From Gammaproteobacteria bacterium (lineage in GTDB: Bacteria; Pseudomonadota; Gammaproteobacteria; JAJDOJ01), in contig JALVEU010000224.1 of assembly GCA_027030565.1 (NCBI GenBank), forward strand, positions 1 to 9,780: a stretch of DNA of 9,780 nt, read 5' to 3'. The position numbers and the translations under genes were made by a program. Under the pieces are notes generated by a model that saw nothing but the letters and a program-made list of their open reading frames with translations, was not told the origin of the DNA and made no database searches. Of this stretch, positions 1 through 5,433 are shown piece after piece. The first letter of the stretch is position 1, and every line of letters begins with the position of its first letter.

Positions 1-180
1 GTCCTGATCCTCCCAGTTGCGCGGATAGCCGATCCCGGGCTTGGACTCGACGTTGTTGAACCAGGTGTATTCCACACCCTTGCGGTTGGTCCAGACGTTC
101 TTGCAGGTCACCGAGCAGGTATGGCAACCGATGCACTTGTCCAGATTGAAGACGAGGGCGAAATTGGCTCTGACTTTCAT
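1..180 (-). CDS. narH: NarH, nitrate reductase iron-sulfur (beta) subunit, N-terminal part
   Basis: Partial: the first 60 codons are present and the rest lies beyond the left edge. NarH is the four-cluster iron-sulfur subunit that passes electrons from the NarI cytochrome b to the NarG molybdenum site, on the cytoplasmic side of the membrane. The translation begins MKVRANFALVFNLDKCIGCH and carries the first cluster motif C16-x2-C19-x2-C22-x3-C26 followed by KNVWT, as in E. coli NarH. The ATG at 180 is supported by an AAGGA Shine-Dalgarno at 192-188, 7 bases upstream. It lies on the same strand downstream of narG but is separated from it by an inserted unit of roughly 0.6 kb carrying another gene. 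In most nar operons narG and narH nearly abut. NarJ and NarI are expected next but are not visible. Identification is very secure. Confidence 0.96.
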   Translation of the reverse strand, partial: MKVRANFALVFNLDKCIGCHTCSVTCKNVWTNRKGVEYTWFNNVESKPGIGYPRNWEDQD

Positions 181-199
181 GGATCGATCCTTGTATCAC

Positions 200-235
200 T
201 CACCGCGAAGACGCGAAGGACGCGAAGAGAATATT
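200..235 (+). repeat. Repeat A1 (TCACCGCGAAG family), left end of unit I
   Basis: Short tandem-like units of CGCGAAG. By hand alignment 33 of 36 positions are identical to 5259-5294. The 18 bases at 201-218 (CACCGCGAAGACGCGAAG) are the exact reverse complement of 322-339, so the transcript of this spacer could form an 18-bp stem with a loop of about 100 bases. It lies just upstream of the narH ribosome-binding site. Confidence 0.85.
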
Positions 236-315
236 GGAAAGGAAGGGACGGAAATGTGGCGATACGGCGAATGTGTATGTCACACGTAGCGCACCTGCAT
301 CCATATTGTTGTTCA

Positions 316-360
316 TTCTTCCTTCGCGTCTTCGCGGTGCCACTCGCGCCTTCGCGGTGA
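316..360 (-). repeat. Repeat A2, inverted partner of A1, directly after the GxxExxY stop
   Basis: Reverse-orientation copy ending 3 bases before the stop codon of the GxxExxY gene (stop at 366-364). It carries a double ending, with two TTCGCGGTG segments (331-339 and 351-359). The same double ending is seen in the copy downstream of nirB (5404-5412 and 5423-5431). Bases 322-339 pair perfectly with 201-218. Confidence 0.82.
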
Positions 361-363
361 ATC

Positions 364-753
364 CTAGGGGTTCCAGCCGAGGACGCGCCGGCGGATGCCC
401 TGCTTGAGCAGGGGGACGTTGAAGTTGATGAGCAACCCGATGGGCCAGCCGCCCAGCCGCAGATAGGTGAGAAGCTGTGCCTCGTGGATGGGCTGCAGGG
501 CCTCCACCGCCTTGAGTTCGACCACGACTTGGCGCTCTGCGAGGAAATCCAGCCGATAGCCACAGTCGAGATGCCGCCCCTTGTAGCGAACCGGGAGGGG
601 CTTTTGGCGTTCGTAACGGATACCTTGCTGATCGAACTCGAAGGCCAGCGCCTCTTCGTAGGCAGACTCCAGTAGTCCGGGGCCCAACGCTCGGTGGACC
701 TCGATGGCCGCTCCGATGATCCTGACGCTGACCGGATCCATGGGCTGAGACAT
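364..753 (-). CDS. GxxExxY family protein (PD-(D/E)XK nuclease-like), 129 aa
   Basis: Small protein with the family signature G26-L-L-E29-S-A-Y32 preceded by a helix-like IIGAAIEVHRALGP segment. A PD-(D/E)XK-like core follows: D69 in YRLDF, then E79-L-K81 in VVVELKAV, and a QLLTY motif (Q93, Y97). The length of about 130 aa is normal for the family. The reading frame could open at a TTG at 759, but the ATG at 753 has an AGGA at 763-760 with 6-base spacing and is preferred. Family knowledge: these proteins are widespread, often multicopy and functionally uncharacterised; a nuclease role is predicted from the fold motifs only. It lies between narG (61 bases upstream) and narH (183 bases downstream) and is enclosed by inverted repeats. 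It has no evident role in nitrate metabolism and is probably cargo, or the gene behind the dispersal of the flanking repeats. No signal peptide or membrane segment is seen. Confidence 0.88.
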   Translation of the reverse strand: MSQPMDPVSVRIIGAAIEVHRALGPGLLESAYEEALAFEFDQQGIRYERQKPLPVRYKGRHLDCGYRLDFLAERQVVVELKAVEALQPIHEAQLLTYLRLGGWPIGLLINFNVPLLKQGIRRRVLGWNP

Positions 754-779
754 TTCCAATCCTGCATGGCTCTCATTCT

Positions 780-810
780 TTCTTCGCGTTCTTCGCGCCT
801 TCGCGGTGCA
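780..810 (-). repeat. Repeat A3, outer end of unit I beside the narG stop
   Basis: Reverse-orientation copy of the repeat; 30 of 31 positions match 5384-5414 by hand alignment. It ends 4 bases from the narG stop codon (817-815) and lies upstream of the GxxExxY start, so it occupies most of the short narG/GxxExxY gap. Confidence 0.82.
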
Positions 811-814
811 ATGG

Positions 815-3800
815 TCACGAGGGCTTGCCGAAGGCCACTTCGGGCTCGCGTTCGGGCGCGTCCTCGAAGGCCGGGTCCAGGGCGGTGCGGGCGGCGGGGC
901 GCAGGGGCGTTTCCGCCGGGGCCTCCTGCGGGGGCTCGGCCTCGGGATAGGGGGCCTGGGGCACGTCGGGTGGGTTCAAGGCCGCCTCGCGCTCCGGGGT
1001 GAGGGGCCGCTCCAGCCAGTCGATGTCGCCGTCGGCGATCTTGTGCACCAGCACGTACTCGTCGCGCTGGGAGCCCACGGTGCCGTAGTAGTTGAAGCCG
1101 TAGGCGAGCTGCGCGTAGCCGCCGATCATGTGGGTGGGCTTGACCACCACACGCGTCACCGAGTTGAGGATGCCGCCGCGCTTGCCGGTGGTGTTGGAGC
1201 CCGGCACGTTCACGATCTTCTCCTGGGCGTGGTACATGATGGCCATGCCCTCGGGCACCCGCTGGCTGACCACCGCGCGGGCCACCGTTGCCCCGTTGGC
1301 GTTCAGGGCCTCCACCCAGTCGTTGTCCTGGATGCCGGCGCGGGCGGCGTCGCGCTCCGAGATCCAGACCACCGGGCCGCCGCGGAACAGGGTGAGCATA
1401 CGCAGGTTGTCGTTGTAGGTGGAGTGGATGCCCCACTTGGAGTGGGGGGTGATCCAGTTGAGTACCAGATGCGGCTTGTCGCCCAGGCGCCGGCGCACGG
1501 GCTCCGTTTCGCCCATGTCCAGGGGCGGGCGGTAGGCGCAGAGGCCCTCGCCGAAGTCCAGCATCCACTCGTGGTCCTGATAGAACTGGGCGCGACCGGT
1601 GAGCGTGCGGAACGGGATGCGCTCGTGCACGTTGGTGTAGCCCGAGGTATAGCTCACCTCCTCGGACTCCAGGCCGCTCCAGGTGGGCGCGGTGATGATC
1701 TTGCGCGGCTGGGCCTTGATGTCGGCGAAGGTGATCTTGTCGTGGGCCCGGCCGGCGGCCAGGTGCGCATGGTCGCGACCGGTCTTCTCCGACAGCGCCT
1801 TCCAGGAGCGCACGGCCACCTCGCCGTTGGTCTCGGGGGCGAGCGTCAGGATGGCCTCGCAGACGTGCACGTCCTCGGCCAGCGAGGGCATGCCCTCGGT
1901 CTTGCCGGGCTCGCGGATCACGCCCACGTGCTGCTTGAGGCGCTCGTACTCCTCGCGAGTGTCCCAGTCGATGCCCTTGACGTTGTTGCCCAGGCGCTCC
2001 AAGAGCGGCCCCAAGGCCTCGTACATGCGGCCCACGTTGGGATAGTCGCGCTCCACCACCTTGAGCTGGGGCAGGGTCTTGCCCGGGACGGGCTCGCACT
2101 CGCCCCGCTTCCAGTCCCGGACCTCCAAGGGCTGGCCCAGCTCCGTGGGAGTGTCGTGCATGAGCGGCGTGGCCACCAAGTCCTTGCGCACGCCCAGGTG
2201 CTTGTCTGCCAGCCTGGAGAAGGTACGGGCCAGGGTGCGGAAGATCTGCCAGTCCGAGCGTGACTCCCAGCCCGGGTCCACCGCCGCGGTGAGCGGGTGG
2301 ATGAAGGGGTGCATGTCCGTGGTGTTGAGATCGTTCTTCTCGTACCAGGTGGCCGTGGGCAGCACGATGTCCGCGTAGGCGCCGGTGGAATTGAGCCGGA
2401 AGTTGATGTCCACCAGCAGGTCCAGCTTGGCGATGGGCGCCGTGTCGCGCCAGCGGATCTCCCGGCCCCGGGCCTCGGGGCGCACGTCCTGCATCACGCC
2501 GTTCTGGGCGCCCAGCAGGTGCTTCAAGAAGTATTCGTGGCCCTTGGCGCTGGTGCCCAGCAGGTTGGCCCGCCACACGAACAGATTGCGCGGGAAGTTC
2601 TCGGGGGCGTCGATGTCCTCGGCGGCGAAGGCGAGATCGCCTTCTTTCAGGCGCCGGACCACGTGTTCCACCATGCCGGCCTCGTCCGTGGCGCCGGCGG
2701 CCTCGGCCTTGCGCACGATCTCCAGCGGGTTCTCGTTGAAGTGCGGGGCCGAGGGCAGCCAGCCCAGGCGCTGGGAGACCACGTTGTAGTCGGCCAGGGT
2801 GTAGCCCTTGTACTTGCCCTTGGCGGTGTCGGCCAGGAGCCCGTCGGCGGCGATGGACTCGTAGCGCCACTGGTCGGTGTGGAAATAGAAAAAGCTCGTG
2901 CCGTTCATCTGCCGCGGCGGGCGGGCCCAGTCCAGGGCGAAGGCGATGGGCGCCCAGCCCGCCTGGGGCCGCAGCTTCTCCTGACCCACGTAGTGGGCCC
3001 AGCCGCCGCCCGACTGGCCCACGCAGCCGCACAGGTGCAGCAGGTTCATGATGGACCGGTAGGTCATGTCGTTGTGGTACCAGTGGTTCACACCGGCACC
3101 CAGGATCACCATGGAGCGCCCCTGGGTCTTGGCCGCGTTGTCGGCGAACTCGCGGCCCGTGCGCTCGATGTCCGCGCGCTTGACCCCCGTGACCTGTTCC
3201 GCCCAGGCCGGGGTGTAGGGCACCGAGGCGTCGTCGTAGCCCGAGGCGCGCGCATCGCCCAGGCCCTGGTCCACGCCGTACTGGGCCACTTGCAGGTCGA
3301 AGACCGTGGCCACCAGGAGCTCCTCGCCGCCCAGGCGCAGGCGCCGCACGGGGATCCTGCGGGTGAGGCGCCGCCCCTCTTCGGGCACGAAGTGGGGGAA
3401 GTCCACCTCGACCACCTCGTCGTGCCGGCCCAACAGGCTCAATGCCAGCCGCACCTCGCGCCCCTCGGCATCGCGCGGCTCCAGGCTCCAGCGCCCGGTC
3501 TCGCCCCAGCGGAAGCCCACGGAGCCCCGGGGCACCACCACGTCGCCCGTCTGCTCGTCCACGCCCAGGGTCTTCCACTCCGGGTTGTTGGCCTGGCCCA
3601 GGGCGTCGTCGAAGTCCGAGGCGCGCAGGAAGCGATCGGGCACCAGCCGCCCCTCGTGCGCCCGCAGGCGCACCAGCATGGGCAGATCCGTGTAGCTGCG
3701 CGCGTAGTCCTGGAAGTAGGGCACCTGCCGGTCGATGAAGAACTCCTTGAGCGCCACGTGGGCGAAGGCCATGAACAGGGCCGCGTCGGTGCCCTGCCTG

Positions 3801-4693
3801 AGCGGCATCCACAGATCGGCGAACTTGACGTATTCGGCGTAGTCCGGGGCCACCGCCACCACCTTGGTGCCCTTGTAGCGCACCTCGGAGTAGAAGTGCG
3901 CATCGGGCGTGCGGGTCATGGGCAGGTTGGCCCCGCAGACGATGATGTAGCCCGAGTTGTACCAGTCGGCCGCCTCGGGCACGTCGGTCTGCTCGCCCCA
4001 GACCTGCGGTGAGGAGGGGGGCAGGTCGCAGTACCAGTCGTAGAAGGAGAGCACGGCGCCGCCGATGAGCGACAGATAGCGGCTGCCCGCGGCATAGGAG
4101 ATCATGCTCATGGCCGGGATGGGCGAGAATCCGGCGATGCGGTCCGGGCCCCAGCGGCGGATGGTGTGGACGTTGGCCGCGGCGATGATCTCGGCCACCT
4201 CGTCCCACTCGGCGCGCACGAAGCCGCCCAGGCCGCGCACGGCGGTGTATTGCTTGCGCTTGTCCGGATCGGCCTGGATGGCCGCCCAGGCCTCCACGGG
4301 ATCCTTGCCGGCGGCGCGCTCGGCGCGGTACAGCTCCAGCAGCCGCCCGCGGATCAGCGGGTACTTCACCCGGTGTGGGCTGTACAGGTACCAGGAGAAG
4401 CTCGCCCCACGCTGGCAGCCACGTGGCTCGTGGTTCGGCAGGTCGGGGCGCGTGCGCGGGTAGTCCGTGGCCTGCATCTCGAAGGCCACCAGGCCGTTCT
4501 TCACATGGATGTTCCAGGAGCAGCCGCCGGTGCAGTTCACCCCGTGGGTGGAACGCACCACCTTGTCGAACCGCCAGCGGTTGCGATAGGCGTCCTCCCA
4601 CTGCCGGTCCTCGTCGGTGACGATGCCATGGCCGTCGGAGAAACGGCCCTTGACCTTCTTGAAAAAGCGCAGTCTGTCGAGAAAGTGACTCAT
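815..4693 (-). CDS. narG: NarG, respiratory-type nitrate reductase alpha (molybdenum) subunit, 1292 aa
   Basis: Catalytic subunit that reduces nitrate to nitrite using the bis-MGD molybdenum cofactor; it acts in the cytoplasm, bound to the membrane through NarHI. The N-terminal FS0 ligands are H50, C54, C58 and C93 (THGVNCTGGCSW ... GCQRGASFSWYLYS). D223 in YCDLPPSSPQ corresponds to the Mo-coordinating Asp of E. coli NarG (Asp222). Many NarG signature blocks follow, such as GFSPIPAMSM, WYNSGYII, GQSGGGWAHYVGQEKLRP, THMIGGYA and YGFNYYGTVGS. The start MSHFLDRLRFF aligns with the E. coli start MSKFLDRFRYF. The protein is about 45 residues longer than E. coli NarG because of a Pro/Glu/Ala-rich tail of about 60 residues. 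No good Shine-Dalgarno is visible before the ATG, where a repeat unit begins about 15 bases upstream. There is no functional Tat signal, as usual for NarG. It lies downstream of nirBD on the same strand. Confidence 0.98.
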   Translation of the reverse strand: MSHFLDRLRFFKKVKGRFSDGHGIVTDEDRQWEDAYRNRWRFDKVVRSTHGVNCTGGCSWNIHVKNGLVAFEMQATDYPRTRPDLPNHEPRGCQRGASFSWYLYSPHRVKYPLIRGRLLELYRAERAAGKDPVEAWAAIQADPDKRKQYTAVRGLGGFVRAEWDEVAEIIAAANVHTIRRWGPDRIAGFSPIPAMSMISYAAGSRYLSLIGGAVLSFYDWYCDLPPSSPQVWGEQTDVPEAADWYNSGYIIVCGANLPMTRTPDAHFYSEVRYKGTKVVAVAPDYAEYVKFADLWMPLRQGTDAALFMAFAHVALKEFFIDRQVPYFQDYARSYTDLPMLVRLRAHEGRLVPDRFLRASDFDDALGQANNPEWKTLGVDEQTGDVVVPRGSVGFRWGETGRWSLEPRDAEGREVRLALSLLGRHDEVVEVDFPHFVPEEGRRLTRRIPVRRLRLGGEELLVATVFDLQVAQYGVDQGLGDARASGYDDASVPYTPAWAEQVTGVKRADIERTGREFADNAAKTQGRSMVILGAGVNHWYHNDMTYRSIMNLLHLCGCVGQSGGGWAHYVGQEKLRPQAGWAPIAFALDWARPPRQMNGTSFFYFHTDQWRYESIAADGLLADTAKGKYKGYTLADYNVVSQRLGWLPSAPHFNENPLEIVRKAEAAGATDEAGMVEHVVRRLKEGDLAFAAEDIDAPENFPRNLFVWRANLLGTSAKGHEYFLKHLLGAQNGVMQDVRPEARGREIRWRDTAPIAKLDLLVDINFRLNSTGAYADIVLPTATWYEKNDLNTTDMHPFIHPLTAAVDPGWESRSDWQIFRTLARTFSRLADKHLGVRKDLVATPLMHDTPTELGQPLEVRDWKRGECEPVPGKTLPQLKVVERDYPNVGRMYEALGPLLERLGNNVKGIDWDTREEYERLKQHVGVIREPGKTEGMPSLAEDVHVCEAILTLAPETNGEVAVRSWKALSEKTGRDHAHLAAGRAHDKITFADIKAQPRKIITAPTWSGLESEEVSYTSGYTNVHERIPFRTLTGRAQFYQDHEWMLDFGEGLCAYRPPLDMGETEPVRRRLGDKPHLVLNWITPHSKWGIHSTYNDNLRMLTLFRGGPVVWISERDAARAGIQDNDWVEALNANGATVARAVVSQRVPEGMAIMYHAQEKIVNVPGSNTTGKRGGILNSVTRVVVKPTHMIGGYAQLAYGFNYYGTVGSQRDEYVLVHKIADGDIDWLERPLTPEREAALNPPDVPQAPYPEAEPPQEAPAETPLRPAARTALDPAFEDAPEREPEVAFGKPS

Positions 4694-4708
4694 GAGAATT
4701 TGCCGGTA

Positions 4709-4899
4709 TTAACCACAGAGACCCAGAGAACAAAGAGGGCGTGGAAGAGATCCATGGAAATTTATCCTATTTCAGCAGACGCTGATTTACTGGCTGCGGC
4801 GACGCACCGGTGCTCAAAACAGCGTCTCCCGCCGGCGTTGACGCATGATTCCTTTTCCATGCCGCGTACTCTCTACTTCTCTGTGTCTCGGTGGTGAAC
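4709..4899. repeat. Unit II: inverted-repeat-bounded spacer between nirD and narG (ACCACAGAGAC family)
   Basis: A spacer of about 190 bases with nested inverted repeats. The outer arms are near 4711-4730 (AACCACAGAGACCCAGAGAA) and 4877-4896 (TTCTCTGTGTCTCGGTGGTG), complementary with a few mismatches. Inside are CATGGAAA (4753-4760) against TTTTCCATG (4853-4861), and AGACGCTG (4777-4784) against CAGCGTCT (4820-4827, perfect). In the centre is the perfect palindrome GCACCGGTGC (4804-4813). The transcript could fold into a long multi-stem structure. No convincing gene is present. The right end stops about 4 bases from the nirD stop codon. Repeats of this ACAGAGACACAGAGAA type are, from memory, scattered through many bacterial genomes. 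The unit may be mobile or may act in mRNA processing. Confidence 0.75.
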
Positions 4900-4903
4900 G
4901 TGT

Positions 4904-5233
4904 TCAAGCCGCGGCGCTGGCACGGGCCAGGGAGAGGTAGACCAGGCCGTTTTCGACACGCACCGGATGGCGGTGTGTGCAGCCCTCGTCGGGTGGCACG
5001 GCCTCGCCCTTCTCCAGGTCGATGACCCAGTCGTGCAGCGGGCAGGCGACCTTGTGGTCGAACACGATGCCCTGTGACAGCGGGCCGCCCTTGTGCGGAC
5101 AGCGGTCGTCCAGGGCGAACACCCGATCGTCCTTGGTGCGGAAGATCGCGATGTTCCCGTCCGGATGCTCCACCACCCGGGCACCCAGCCGCGGGATGTC
5201 GTCCAGCCGGCAGATTTCCAACCATTCACTCAT
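4904..5233 (-). CDS. nirD: NirD, nitrite reductase small subunit with intact Rieske site, 109 aa
   Basis: Small subunit of the cytoplasmic NADH-dependent assimilatory-type nitrite reductase, partner of NirB. It has a Rieske fold with all four [2Fe-2S] ligands: C45-P-H47 in CPHKGGPLSQG and C64-P-L-H67 in CPLHDWVIDLEKGEA. It starts MSEWLEICRLDDIP, much like other NirD proteins. The ATG at 5233 has an AGAGGA ribosome-binding site at 5246-5241, 7 bases upstream. The length is normal. From memory, E. coli NirD has lost the Cys/His ligands, so this copy resembles assimilatory forms that keep the cluster. It is separated from nirB by a 200-base repeat unit and from narG by another, which is unusual because nirB and nirD are normally close together. 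Confidence 0.95.
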   Translation of the reverse strand: MSEWLEICRLDDIPRLGARVVEHPDGNIAIFRTKDDRVFALDDRCPHKGGPLSQGIVFDHKVACPLHDWVIDLEKGEAVPPDEGCTHRHPVRVENGLVYLSLARASAAA

Positions 5234-5258
5234 GATCTGTTCCTCTGTTCATTTCACC

Positions 5259-5432
5259 TCACCGCGAAGGCGCGAAGTGCGCGAAGAGAATATTTAGAGA
5301 AGGATGAACCGCAGGAATGGGGCCTGGGCGCACCAGAAGCGTGCGCCGCATCGCCAGGTTCTCGTTTCTTTCTCATCCAATTTTTCTTCGCGTCCTTCGC
5401 GCCTTCGCGGTGCACTCGCGTTTTCGCGGTGA
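5259..5432. repeat. Unit III: inverted-repeat-bounded spacer between nirB and nirD (TCACCGCGAAG family)
   Basis: The left arm at 5259-5294 matches 200-235 at 33 of 36 positions. The right arm at 5384-5432 matches 780-810 at 30 of 31 over 5384-5414 and shares the double TTCGCGGTG ending of 316-360. Bases 5260-5277 and 5395-5412 are perfect 18-base inverted repeats. The internal part has a small stem GGCGCA (5327-5332) with TGCGCC (5342-5347). No gene is present. The right arm reaches within one base of the nirB stop codon (5436-5434); the left arm lies just upstream of the nirD ribosome-binding site. It looks like a gene-less relative of unit I. Confidence 0.8.
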
Positions 5433-5433
5433 A

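Larger units (their letters stand above)
200..810. mobile_element. Putative mobile/cassette unit I: inverted-repeat-bounded insert carrying the GxxExxY gene between narG and narH
   Basis: The narG-narH gap is filled by a unit whose outer ends are inverted copies of one repeat: a TCACCGCGAAG-type copy at 200-235 and the reverse orientation at 780-810. A further inverted copy sits internally at 316-360. The unit contains one gene (753 to 364). It starts about 20 bases upstream of the narH start and ends 4 bases from the narG stop. The same end sequences bound the nirB-nirD spacer. I see no transposase and no clear target-site duplication, so mobility is inferred only from the repeat layout and from the interruption of a normally contiguous gene pair. 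It could instead be an old insertion kept for mRNA processing. Confidence 0.45.

Noticed and set aside
364..759. TTG start of the GxxExxY gene at 759
   Set aside because: The ATG at 753 has better-spaced AGGA; the TTG adds only two residues.
200..810. CRISPR array interpretation of the CGCGAAG repeats
   Set aside because: Copies are inverted and few, with no regular spacers and no cas genes.
2297..4012. Long plus-strand frame (571 codons) opposite narG
   Set aside because: Antisense shadow of narG with His/Gly/Val-rich composition; no motifs and no ribosome-binding site.
177..4733. Very long open frame (1518 codons) on the minus strand overlapping narG and the GxxExxY gene
   Set aside because: It is a shifted frame of narG, rich in Arg/Gly/Pro, with no family features; high GC keeps it open.
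4762..4860. A 32-codon frame inside unit II on the minus strand
   Set aside because: Its codons fall on nested inverted repeats and it has no protein-like features, so structure explains the sequence better.
200..5432. Target-site duplications flanking the repeat units
   Set aside because: Only chance-level matches of three or four bases were found at the borders, so none is claimed.
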